Origin: Ureibacillus sp. FSL W7-1570
Lineage (GTDB): Bacteria > Bacillota > Bacilli > Bacillales_A > Planococcaceae
Assembly: GCF_038593265.1 (NCBI RefSeq)
Contig: NZ_CP151979.1
Span: forward strand, 3,107,001-3,171,000
DNA: 64,000 bases
Reading direction: 5' to 3'
Positions 54,792 to 62,863 of this stretch are shown in pieces. A program made the translations under genes and the position numbers. The notes beneath the pieces are model-generated. The model made no database searches. It saw nothing but the letters and a program-made list of their open reading frames with translations, and had not been told where the DNA came from. Every line of letters begins with the position of its first letter. The stretch's first letter is position 1.

Positions 54792-54922
54792 TTTGTTGAT
54801 AAATCATAAACGGAACTGAACGGCTCAAAAGCTTTCAATCCAATTGTCACATCATCCGTCACCACATGGGTTAGTCTTAGAAAGAAATTGTAGACAAACC
54901 ATTAGAAGATCGGGATAAAAAA

Positions 54923-54962
54923 TTAAGATTAAATTAAGATTTATATCGCTTTAACTTAAGAA
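54923..54962 (+). promoter_or_regulatory. Phased TTAAG direct repeats upstream of the VanZ-like gene
   Basis: TTAAGAT at 54923 and 54934 (11 bp apart) and TTAAGAA at 54956 (22 bp further) lie on one face of the helix, 50-90 bases before the gene. This is the usual layout of an OmpR/PhoB-family response regulator site. The rest of the 54662-55011 gap holds only the preceding terminator. Confidence 0.5.
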
Positions 54963-55011
54963 TTTTCCGCTAGCATAAAAGATGGAATACAGAATTTTGG
55001 GGGAATCTTAA

Positions 55012-55491
55012 ATGAAAAAATTTTTAAACATGGCTTATTGGATTGTTTTAGTATTTTATTCGTATCTGCTGGTTGATACGGTATTTTTGGCAAGAGATGT
55101 CCGCCGAAGCATTAACATCGTTCCCTTTGACATGATTTCCGAACAAGGATTTACGATAAATGTATGGGGAAATGTCTTGATGTTTATTCCATTGGGAGTC
55201 TACTTTGCAGACAATATGAAACAGTTCCGTTTTTGGAAAGTATTAGGGGGAATCATTGGGACAAGCTTGGCCATTGAAGTGCTGCAATATATTTTTAAAT
55301 GTGGGGCAAGTGATATTGATGATATAATATTAAATACCATCGGTGGCTTGCTGGGAATATTTATTTATCTGTTATTGAAAAGCATATCCAAATCAAAAGA
55401 GCAGGTACATATCGCCATCTCCATCCTGTCCATTATAGTGGGCGTTCCCGTGATTTTATTGGTGATCATCATTTTTGCCTATAACCATTAA
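55012..55491 (+). CDS. VanZ-like membrane protein
   Basis: The 159-residue protein has four predicted membrane segments and the VanZ-domain core: INIVPFDMI, INVWGNVLMFIPLGVYFADN, IGTSLAIEVLQYIFKCGASDIDDIILNTIGGLLGIFIYLLL. VanZ relatives give low-level teicoplanin resistance or affect surface polymers, but most chromosomal copies are uncharacterised. ATG 55012 follows TTTGGGGG. It precedes an envelope-stress-type LiaX/YvlB gene, which suggests a shared cell-envelope role; phased TTAAG repeats upstream hint at two-component control. Confidence 0.85.
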   Translation: MKKFLNMAYWIVLVFYSYLLVDTVFLARDVRRSINIVPFDMISEQGFTINVWGNVLMFIPLGVYFADNMKQFRFWKVLGGIIGTSLAIEVLQYIFKCGASDIDDIILNTIGGLLGIFIYLLLKSISKSKEQVHIAISILSIIVGVPVILLVIIIFAYNH

Positions 55492-55704
55492 AGAATATGG
55501 TTTTCCGAAAAACCGCAATGAAAATGTCAAATTTTTGCCCCATCATCGATCCTTTGAACCGTATGCCGTCACCGAAAATGGTTCATAATAATCCAATGTA
55601 TTCTTAACATAAAATTGAAAACTTTGTAATTTTGATAAAACAGGAAACTTTTTTGGGAATTCTAACGTATATGATGATATAGAACTATGAGGGAGGCAGT
55701 AAAT

Positions 55705-56919
55705 ATGGATAACGAACGCAAACGGATCATCAAATTAGTTGAAGAAGGAGCCATCTCTGCGGAAGAAGCGATCACTTTGCTTGAAGCGCTCAATAAAAAG
55801 CAAAGTTCCACAACGACCGAATCTCAATCCAACGCAGTTCCATTGCCACCAACAAACGAACAGTCATCCCACCAAGAGCAGCAATCCGAGTCGAAAAAAA
55901 CAACAGGCTTTGAAGATATTTTTGGAAAAAACTTTAACAACAAAGAATTCAGTAAAAAAATGGACGAGATCGTGAATGAAGTGAAAGAAGACTTGACGGA
56001 ATTCTCCAAAAGCATGATGGGCGTCATCGGTACCGCTTTCAAAAAATTGAAAGAATTGGACATTGAATTTCCTTTGAGTAATCCAAAAGTGGAATTTGAA
56101 AAGCAATATTCCTTTAACGGCGATGAAGTGAGAGGCATCCAAATCGAAATTCCAAACGGGAAAGTGGAAGCGGTACGCTCCGATTCCAATGAGCTGAAAG
56201 TCGTGGCGAAAGTCAAAACATTTGCCATCGACAATGATGAGGATAAGACGATTGCCGAATTTGAGCGGGATTTTGTCCGATTTAATGATGGCAAATTGGA
56301 ATTGAAATGCCCATCCAAGTTGACGCAAGTGAATGTGCAACTTTCCATTCCGGAAAAACAGTATGATATTGTGTTGATGAAGCTGTTGAACGGCGGCGTG
56401 TCCATTGACGGTGTGAATGCGAAACTCGTAAAATTGCGCACGTACAACGGACCAATCAAATATGCGGTTGGCCAATTTGAAAATGCGGATGTGGAATCCG
56501 GCAATGGCCCGATTGAAATTGTGCATGTAAAAGGGGAAGATTTGGAAGTTCAAACGGTGAATGGACGAATCTATATAGATGGAGAACTCAGAGAAGTGGA
56601 AGCGGAATCGGCAAACGGAGCGGTCATTGTTACAACAAATGATAAAAACGCGCGGAAAGTGAAAGCTCAAACGGTTGCCGGCGCTGTGGAGCTGTATGTT
56701 CCGAAAAACGTTTCCATCAACGGTACCGCATCGACCAATGTAGGAAAAATCGACCTCGGCCTGCAAGATGTGGTGACACGTACGGTGGAAGATCAATTCT
56801 TCGCCAAAACGATGCACTTCGATAAAATCATCGAAAATGCCCCAGTATTAAAATTGACAGGCGAATCCCGCACAGGAAGCATCATTATCCGATATACGAC
56901 ATTAGGTCAGGAATCCTAA
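55705..56919 (+). CDS. DUF4097 beta-strand repeat protein, LiaX/YvlB-like
   Basis: The N-terminal 35 residues (MDNERKRIIKLVEEGAISAEEAITLLEAL) form the SHOCT-like YvlB_N helix pair. An acidic, Gln/Ser-rich linker follows, then a DUF4097 beta-helix-like domain with repeated strand blocks (GIQIEIPNGKVEAVRSDSNEL, KLRTYNGPIKYAVGQF, ADVESGNGPIEIVHVKGED, VEAESANGAVIVTTND). Relatives include B. subtilis YvlB and enterococcal LiaX, a sensor of cell-envelope stress. The protein is 404 residues with no signal peptide visible. ATG 55705 follows GGGAGG. Confidence 0.82.
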   Translation: MDNERKRIIKLVEEGAISAEEAITLLEALNKKQSSTTTESQSNAVPLPPTNEQSSHQEQQSESKKTTGFEDIFGKNFNNKEFSKKMDEIVNEVKEDLTEFSKSMMGVIGTAFKKLKELDIEFPLSNPKVEFEKQYSFNGDEVRGIQIEIPNGKVEAVRSDSNELKVVAKVKTFAIDNDEDKTIAEFERDFVRFNDGKLELKCPSKLTQVNVQLSIPEKQYDIVLMKLLNGGVSIDGVNAKLVKLRTYNGPIKYAVGQFENADVESGNGPIEIVHVKGEDLEVQTVNGRIYIDGELREVEAESANGAVIVTTNDKNARKVKAQTVAGAVELYVPKNVSINGTASTNVGKIDLGLQDVVTRTVEDQFFAKTMHFDKIIENAPVLKLTGESRTGSIIIRYTTLGQES

Positions 56920-56954
56920 AGGGTCCCCGGATTTTCCCAGACATCTCTATCCAA

Positions 56955-56991
56955 CGCCAAACTCTTTTATATAAGGGTTTGGCTTTTTTTT
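56955..56991 (+). terminator. Intrinsic terminator of the LiaX-like gene
   Basis: GCCAAAC pairs with GTTTGGC over a 15-base loop, followed by TTTTTTTTG. Confidence 0.82.
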
Positions 56992-57157
56992 GCCGATTTA
57001 AAGGAGCAATTTCCGATTTGTAATATATTCTTTATCTTGAATTTTCAGAAAACTCATAGTATTTTAGAATAGTGATCAACATGATCGATTCTACTATAAG
57101 TACATAAGTATTTTTACGTATGTAAAGCATTCAATGAATTAGGTAGGTGGGAGCAAG

Positions 57158-58888
57158 TTGAAAAGAAGTATTACTGGAAAAATGATTGCGGTTTTTTCTT
57201 CCATTATACTGCTTTCCTGCATCATTATTTCTTGCACGAGTTACAGATCGTCCGTGAAACTGGCGGAAGAATCCTTGAGCGATGTGGCGCGGAATATTGC
57301 GGAAAGCGCCGTCCGTCTGATTGATGCGGAACGATATCAACAGGAAATTACGTTGGCGAAGGGGCCTGATACCGCTTATTATAAAGAGCTGCGCGAAAAA
57401 TTGAATGATTTGAGGGAAAGTACGGGGCTTACATATCTCTTTACCATGGGAAGAGAAAAAACAGGTGATGATTATACATATTTTTATATGGTGGACGGTT
57501 TCCCTCTGGATTCGGATGAAGCATCGCAAATGGGGGATGAGGAAGACGTAACCCTATACCCGAATATTGTCAAAGCTTTTGAAACTGGTAAAGCGCAAGT
57601 GCAAATCTCCAATACAAAAGAATTCGGGGCGCTTGTTACAACCTATGTGCCCATCCGATCCGAATCCGGGGAAGTCATCGGAATTGTCGGTGCCGACTTG
57701 GATGCGGCCACTTTCTTTGACGTCATGGATTCCAACCGGACACAATTAATCATGATTACCGGCATTATTTTACTTATAAGCATACTTGTCGTATATCTTT
57801 TCTCGGTTTATTTGATTAAACCATTAAAGAAATTAACCAATGAAATCGAAAAAGTGGGAAATGGCGATTTATCCGTCAAATTTGAAGTGAAACGCAACGG
57901 TGAGATTGGCGCATTGACCAATGCATTCCAAAAAATGATCGGCGATTTGAAACAGATCATCCATGGAATCAATGACAGTTCAAGCCGGTTGGTGGATTCA
58001 TCCGATCATTTATTGGCGAGTGCCAGTGAAGTGAAGGAAGGGAACGAACAAATCAATGCTTCGATGACGGAACTGTCGGAAGGGGCGGATCATCAAGCCA
58101 ATTCAACTAGCCAAGTGTCGGAAATCATGGTTCGATTTACAAATCATCTCCAAGAAGCGCGGGATGAAGGAGTCAAATTGGCGCATTCATCCAATGACGT
58201 CATTGAAATGACCAAAACAGGCACGGAGTTGATGGCCGACTACGAGAAACAAATGGAATCCATCCATCAAGGGGTGAAGCGCTCCATCGAAAAAGTGAAG
58301 GTTTTGGATGCCCAAACCAACATGATTACAGAACTGGTCAAAATCATCCAGGATATTGCGGAGCAAACGAATTTATTGGCATTAAATGCGGCGATTGAAG
58401 CGGCACGCGCCGGAGAACATGGAAGGGGATTTGCGGTTGTTTCCGAAGAGGTACGGAAACTTGCGAATGAAGTGTCCAATTCCATTGGCAATATTGTGAA
58501 GATTGTTGAGGGCATTCAACGGGAATCAAAAGAAACGGTGCAATCCCTTCAAGACAGTTTCTTGCAAGTGACGGAGGGGACATCGAAAATAAAAACAACA
58601 AGAGAAACATTCAATGACATCAACCAATCGATTTTACAAATGCAGTCGAAAATCGAAACCATCTCCAATCATTTGCAGGAGGTATTCCTTGAATGTGAAC
58701 AAATCAATGATGCCGTCAACCATATCACGGTCGTGGCACAGGAGTCTTCGGCAGGAATCGAGCAGAATACCGCTTTGATCCAAGAATCAACCAGTGCCAT
58801 GGATGAAATCGTTTCCTATTCGAAAGGAGTCGCCGATTTGGCCAAAAACCTCAACCAATTGGTCAGCCGATTTAAAATGGAAAGCTGA
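57158..58888 (+). CDS. Methyl-accepting chemotaxis protein
   Basis: This 576-residue chemoreceptor has an N-terminal membrane segment (about 8-28) and an extracellular Cache-type sensor domain (about 30-200, with [23 protein letters not shown] and [23 protein letters not shown]). A second membrane segment ([21 protein letters not shown]), a HAMP domain and the MCP signalling coiled coil follow. The signalling tip is [37 protein letters not shown]. The ligand is unknown; the sensor resembles dCache/sCache domains. The start TTG 57158 follows AGGTGGGAG. Confidence 0.93.
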   Translation: MKRSITGKMIAVFSSIILLSCIIISCTSYRSSVKLAEESLSDVARNIAESAVRLIDAERYQQEITLAKGPDTAYYKELREKLNDLRESTGLTYLFTMGREKTGDDYTYFYMVDGFPLDSDEASQMGDEEDVTLYPNIVKAFETGKAQVQISNTKEFGALVTTYVPIRSESGEVIGIVGADLDAATFFDVMDSNRTQLIMITGIILLISILVVYLFSVYLIKPLKKLTNEIEKVGNGDLSVKFEVKRNGEIGALTNAFQKMIGDLKQIIHGINDSSSRLVDSSDHLLASASEVKEGNEQINASMTELSEGADHQANSTSQVSEIMVRFTNHLQEARDEGVKLAHSSNDVIEMTKTGTELMADYEKQMESIHQGVKRSIEKVKVLDAQTNMITELVKIIQDIAEQTNLLALNAAIEAARAGEHGRGFAVVSEEVRKLANEVSNSIGNIVKIVEGIQRESKETVQSLQDSFLQVTEGTSKIKTTRETFNDINQSILQMQSKIETISNHLQEVFLECEQINDAVNHITVVAQESSAGIEQNTALIQESTSAMDEIVSYSKGVADLAKNLNQLVSRFKMES

Positions 58889-58951
58889 GATGGGATGGAA
58901 ATCTTTACAAAAAATAGAATCAAGGGCGGGACAAACCCCGCCCCAAAATGG

Positions 58952-58990
58952 AAAAAGGAGAATTTGGGAAGGCTCAAATTCTCCTTTTTA
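58952..58990. terminator. Terminator of the chemoreceptor gene
   Basis: AAAAAGGAGAATTTG pairs with CAAATTCTCCTTTTT over an 8-base loop, with A and T tracts on the two sides, so it can act in both directions. A GC-rich hairpin (GGGCGGG with CCCGCCC) lies just before it at about 58924-58943. Confidence 0.85.
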
Positions 58991-59022
58991 TCTTGAAGTT
59001 TCTCCGCTCTGCAGCATCGGGC

Positions 59023-59059
59023 AGAAAAAAAGGTGCCTAGCTTTGTTGCCTGGCACCTT
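59023..59059 (-). terminator. Intrinsic terminator of the transglutaminase-like gene (minus strand)
   Basis: On the minus strand AAGGTGCC pairs with GGCACCTT over a 14-base loop and runs into TTTTTTT. The stem overlaps the stop codon. Confidence 0.8.
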
Positions 59060-60527
59060 AATAAGTTACGGTGATCGAAACGAGGTAGTCTTTCTCTTTC
59101 GTGCGTTGAATCTCACTCACATTCCAGTTCAAGTTCTTATATTTTAGTCCGTTTGTGGCTGCGGAAATGATCTGTTTGAAATTGTTAAGTACATTTGGTT
59201 TGTTTGTTACGTACCGGAACGTGAAGTTCTTTTCTTTTTTGGAAATCTTTGTTTTTAAATATGTAGAGAATTTATTGTCATCCACTGTATAGTCGGAAGT
59301 CAAATATTGGAGTCCTAAGCTCTCCATCAGCTTCTTGTCGCCGCGTTTTGTCAGTACTTCTATATAATATGTATTTGCGCGTGGATATGTCTTTTCGATA
59401 CCGGTGGATCCTCCATCTTTCCAGCTGTGGCTTTGGCGGATCTCATCATCGGCCAACAGATAATAATCGTATGTAACTTGCCCTTTTTTATCCGGAGTAG
59501 GATCGTCCCAAGTAACATCCAAGTGATACCACTTGCCATCCAGTTGAACGAGATTCCAGGCGTGGCTATCGCCTCCAGCTTTACCGCTGATCAACCGGAC
59601 CGGAATATCCAGTTCCTCCAACATTTTATAGACCAACATCGCATATCCATTGCACAGTGTTTTCCCTTTCGTCAAAGCGAAGTATGGTGCATTGTTCGCC
59701 TGACTGTAAGTTGTGTCATATGCCACATTTGATACGACATAATCATGGACGGCTTTCACTTTTTCGTGGTCGTTCATCGATGATTTGATGATTTTCGCTA
59801 AAATTTCCTGAACCCGCTTATTCACATAATCCACTTGTTCTTTTGTTTGATAAAACGTTGCTGTGAAATTGATGGTCGCTTCATTTCCCTTTCCATTCCA
59901 AGTAAAGCGATAGTTTCGGTAGTCATAAAACAAATATTCATCCTCGGATAATACTTCTTCCACCGTCTTTGTAATTTTGTCCGTCAAATTGTTCAGGTCC
60001 CCGTAATACTTGATGGAAAATGAGGTTTGCCGATTTTGGAATGCGGTTCTGATTTGCTCTTTCAGCGGATTTAAAGAAGAATCGGCAGTTGCTGTCAGCG
60101 AAGCGACGGTTTTTGTATGATGGTTGGATGCGTCCGAATTTGCGGTGGCATTTTTAATGGTAAAATTCATCTGCAATTCATTTGTTAATGGCTTTTGCTT
60201 TTCCGATAAAACATTGTCCGTCACAACCAACCGGTATGTTGAACCATAAGCATAGCCGGATTCCGGTGCCTCCACAACGACTTTGTATCCTCCATCGACC
60301 AATTTCGGTTCTTTATCCGTCACTATTTTTCCATTTTGATCAATAACGTGGATGTTTTTTATATGGACAGTCCTTTGATCGACTTTCTGATTAAAATAGA
60401 CCGTAAAATCATGATGCGGATCCACATCCTTCTTATCAATCGGGGATGCTGCAAAAATTTCAGTTGATCCGATGAACAATAAAACAATAAATAGGATGAT
60501 GGAAACAGAGCCTCTTACGAATTTCAT
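59058..60527 (-). CDS. Secreted transglutaminase-like protein
   Basis: The 489-residue protein starts with a signal peptide (KFVRGSVSIILFIVLLFIG, likely cleaved after IFAAS). An Ig-like SbsA/Big_5 domain (about 35-125: DFTVYFNQKVDQRTVHIKNIHVID, YGSTYRLVVTDNVLS) follows. Then comes a transglutaminase-core domain with the Cys-His-Asp triad in TKGKTLCNGYAMLVYKML, GGDSHAWNLVQLDGKWYHLDVTWDDP. The C-terminus is beta-rich and unrecognised. It probably acts at the cell surface; the substrate is unknown and the family includes proteases and cross-linkers. ATG 60527 follows AAGGAGGG on the minus strand. Confidence 0.87.
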   Translation of the reverse strand: MKFVRGSVSIILFIVLLFIGSTEIFAASPIDKKDVDPHHDFTVYFNQKVDQRTVHIKNIHVIDQNGKIVTDKEPKLVDGGYKVVVEAPESGYAYGSTYRLVVTDNVLSEKQKPLTNELQMNFTIKNATANSDASNHHTKTVASLTATADSSLNPLKEQIRTAFQNRQTSFSIKYYGDLNNLTDKITKTVEEVLSEDEYLFYDYRNYRFTWNGKGNEATINFTATFYQTKEQVDYVNKRVQEILAKIIKSSMNDHEKVKAVHDYVVSNVAYDTTYSQANNAPYFALTKGKTLCNGYAMLVYKMLEELDIPVRLISGKAGGDSHAWNLVQLDGKWYHLDVTWDDPTPDKKGQVTYDYYLLADDEIRQSHSWKDGGSTGIEKTYPRANTYYIEVLTKRGDKKLMESLGLQYLTSDYTVDDNKFSTYLKTKISKKEKNFTFRYVTNKPNVLNNFKQIISAATNGLKYKNLNWNVSEIQRTKEKDYLVSITVTY

Positions 60528-60713
60528 AGTATCCCTCCTTTTATTATTTGGGAGTATTCTATCATAAACATGAATGGAAATTGAAAAGTCTTTAGAATTA
60601 AATTGAGATTGAAACAACATCTATACGACTATTTAATTAGTTATATATTGGTATAATTGGTTATATAAAAAATTCTTATTATTCAAACTTTCATCCTAAA
60701 ACGAGGTAATTAT

Positions 60714-60744
60714 AAAAGCCCTCCTCCAAAGGTCAAGGGCTTTT
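60714..60744. terminator. Terminator-like hairpin in the transglutaminase-ftsE gap
   Basis: AAAAGCCCT pairs with AGGGCTTTT over a loop of about 13 bases, with A and T tracts on the two sides. No gene clearly ends here. A TATAAT-like sequence near 60650 could start a short rightward transcript ending at this hairpin. Confidence 0.5.
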
Positions 60745-60917
60745 GAAGCGAAGATATTTCAATGTTTGCAAAGTTTCTTCCATTTATAATATGAAAATGA
60801 CCTCCTTCCAATAAGAGCGATAAAACTTGCCGGATCGTCCTTCGCCAATCCTTGACTTTACCGGCGGGAATTCGAATATTTGAAGCTCGCTGACGGGCGG
60901 AAACTGGAGGATGGATA

Positions 60918-61100
60918 ATGGAGAAACTTATCAACAGCTCTTTTTTGATGACTATTCGTAATACAATTCGCTTTTTTCAGGATTGTACGGTGGAGGAATC
61001 GGTCCGGTTATTGTTGGGGGAGATCCATAAATGTAAAAAATGCGGAACATCCATTCCTTCCAAAAGAAAAAATACGGGCAATTTCATTTGCGGAATATAA
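60918..61100 (+). CDS. Possible small protein with a CxxC pair
   Basis: A 60-residue frame (MEKLINSSFLMTIRNTIRFF, then CTVEESVRLLLGEIHKCKKCGTSIPS) has a good ribosome binding site, GGAGGATG, eight bases before ATG 60918. It shows a helical first half and a CKKC pair near the end. I do not recognise the family. Strong translation signals are the main support; the frame may be chance. It is the only gene candidate in the 60528-61267 gap. Confidence 0.35.
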   Translation: MEKLINSSFLMTIRNTIRFFQDCTVEESVRLLLGEIHKCKKCGTSIPSKRKNTGNFICGI

Positions 61101-61267
61101 ATCCGGTTCATTGACAAGGCCTTTATTACTGATAGATTGATAATTAATTTGTATTTTTAAAAAAATAATGATAGTCAATGAAAAGAAAATGTAAAATTAT
61201 TAACCACATAAAGTGCTATAATAGAAATTGTTGAATGACTATAGATAGAACCAAGGTGATTATATTA

Positions 61268-61954
61268 ATGATACAAATGAAAGAGGTTTACAAAAAATAC
61301 CCAAACGGTGTGGTGGCTGTAAACGGTATTTCTGTCGATATAAAACAAGGTGAATTTGTTTATGTGGTAGGCCCTTCCGGTGCGGGGAAGTCGACCTTTA
61401 TCAAGCTGATGTACCGCGAAGAGATTCCTACTTCCGGTGAAGTGATCATCAACGGAATCAATACTTCCAAATTGAAGAAAAGGGAGATTCCCCATTTTCG
61501 AAGGAAGTTGGGGGTTGTTTTCCAAGACTTTAAGTTGCTTCCGAAGTTGACCGTTTATGAAAATGTCGCTTTTGCAATGGAAGTCATTGAAGAGCAGCCG
61601 AAAACAATTCGGAAGCGGGTATTGGAAGTGTTGGATTTGGTCGGATTAAAACATAAAATCCGCATGTTCCCGAACGAGCTGTCCGGTGGGGAACAGCAAC
61701 GGGTTTCCATTGCCCGCTCCATTGTGAATATGCCGAAAGTGGTCATTGCGGACGAGCCTACTGGAAATCTGGACCCGGAAACTTCCTGGGATATCATGAA
61801 AATCTTTGAAGATATCAATTCTTTGGGGACAACCGTTGTCATGGCAACGCATAACCGTGAAATCGTAAACAAAATCCGCAAGCGGGTGATTACGATTGAT
61901 GGCGGCATGATTGTCCGGGACGTCTTTGGAGGTGATTACGGTTATGAAATTTAG
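61268..61954 (+). CDS. ftsE: Cell division ABC transporter ATPase FtsE
   Basis: FtsE is the cytoplasmic ATPase of the FtsEX complex, which activates peptidoglycan hydrolases during elongation or division. The 228-residue protein has Walker A GPSGAGKSTFIKLMYRE, the Q-loop VVFQDFKLLPKLTVYENVAFA, the ABC signature LSGGEQQRVSIARSIV and Walker B KVVIADEPTGNLDPETS, with H-loop ATHNREIV. The start is ATG 61268 (AAGGTG upstream), giving MIQMKEVYKKYPNGV as in B. subtilis. Its end overlaps ftsX. Confidence 0.96.
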   Translation: MIQMKEVYKKYPNGVVAVNGISVDIKQGEFVYVVGPSGAGKSTFIKLMYREEIPTSGEVIINGINTSKLKKREIPHFRRKLGVVFQDFKLLPKLTVYENVAFAMEVIEEQPKTIRKRVLEVLDLVGLKHKIRMFPNELSGGEQQRVSIARSIVNMPKVVIADEPTGNLDPETSWDIMKIFEDINSLGTTVVMATHNREIVNKIRKRVITIDGGMIVRDVFGGDYGYEI

Positions 61955-62843
61955 AACCCTCCAGCGGCATTTCCGTGAAAGTCTAAAGAGTTTAAGCCGG
62001 AACGGATGGATGTCTTTCGCCTCGATCAGTGCGGTTACGGTGACGCTCATATTGGTCGGTATTTTCGCATTGGTGATGATGAATTTAAATCATATCGCGG
62101 ATAATATCGAAAATGATGTGGAAATCCGCGTTCTAATCGATATTATCAACGATCCGAAAGAAATGAAGGCCGCTGAAGACAAGCTCATGAAACAGGTGGA
62201 ACGCTTGCCGGAAGTGGCGGAAGTCAAGTACTCTTCCAAGGAAGATGAATTGAAGATTTTGATCGAAAACTATGGCGAAGATTTCAGTTTATATGAACAA
62301 AGCAATCCATTGCGGAACGTTTTATATGTAAAAGCGAAGGATCCGGAGCAGACGGCGGATCTTGCGAAAAAAATTGATAAGCTCGATCATACATATGACG
62401 TCATTTATGGGGAAGAAAAAGTTGAAAATCTGTTCAATTTCTTAAATACTGGCCGCAACATTGGCCTGGTTTTAATTTTGGGTCTTTTATTTACGGCGAT
62501 TTTCTTAATCTACAATACGATCCGTATTACCATTGTCGCCCGCAAAGACGAGATTGAAATTATGAAACTGGTGGGAGCGACAAGCTCTTTCGTGCGCATT
62601 CCTTTCTTATTTGAAGGATTGTGGCTTGGCGTGCTTGGGTCCATCCTTCCGATGATTGTTGTATCGGTCGTTTACTATAATGTGTACAACAAGTTGACTC
62701 CAAAAATTCAAGGAAACATGTTGCAGCTGCTTGAAGTGACCCCTCTGGTTTATGAAGTGAACCTGATCGTCTTGGCACTTGGCATTTTCATCGGTGTATG
62801 GGGCAGCTTCATGTCGGTTCGGAAATTCTTGAGAGTTTATTAG
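61944..62843 (+). CDS. ftsX: Cell division protein FtsX (permease-like)
   Basis: FtsX is the membrane partner of FtsE. The 299-residue protein has the conserved MKFRTLQRHFRESLKSLSRNGW start and four membrane segments (about 25-45, 170-195, 220-245 and 270-290). An extracellular loop lies between the first two and contacts the hydrolase. ATG 61944 lies inside the ftsE end and follows GGAGGTG, indicating coupled translation. The secreted M23 protein downstream is the expected target. Confidence 0.95.
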   Translation: MKFRTLQRHFRESLKSLSRNGWMSFASISAVTVTLILVGIFALVMMNLNHIADNIENDVEIRVLIDIINDPKEMKAAEDKLMKQVERLPEVAEVKYSSKEDELKILIENYGEDFSLYEQSNPLRNVLYVKAKDPEQTADLAKKIDKLDHTYDVIYGEEKVENLFNFLNTGRNIGLVLILGLLFTAIFLIYNTIRITIVARKDEIEIMKLVGATSSFVRIPFLFEGLWLGVLGSILPMIVVSVVYYNVYNKLTPKIQGNMLQLLEVTPLVYEVNLIVLALGIFIGVWGSFMSVRKFLRVY

Positions 62844-62863
62844 AAACAAGGAGGCACCATTTG

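Noticed and set aside
57064-57092. SigD promoter for the chemoreceptor gene
   Set aside because: TAGA and ATCGATTC match the consensus too weakly to call.
60710-60934. 74-residue minus-strand protein
   Set aside because: It begins at the start of the opposite small frame, has no ribosome binding site, and includes a terminator-like hairpin.
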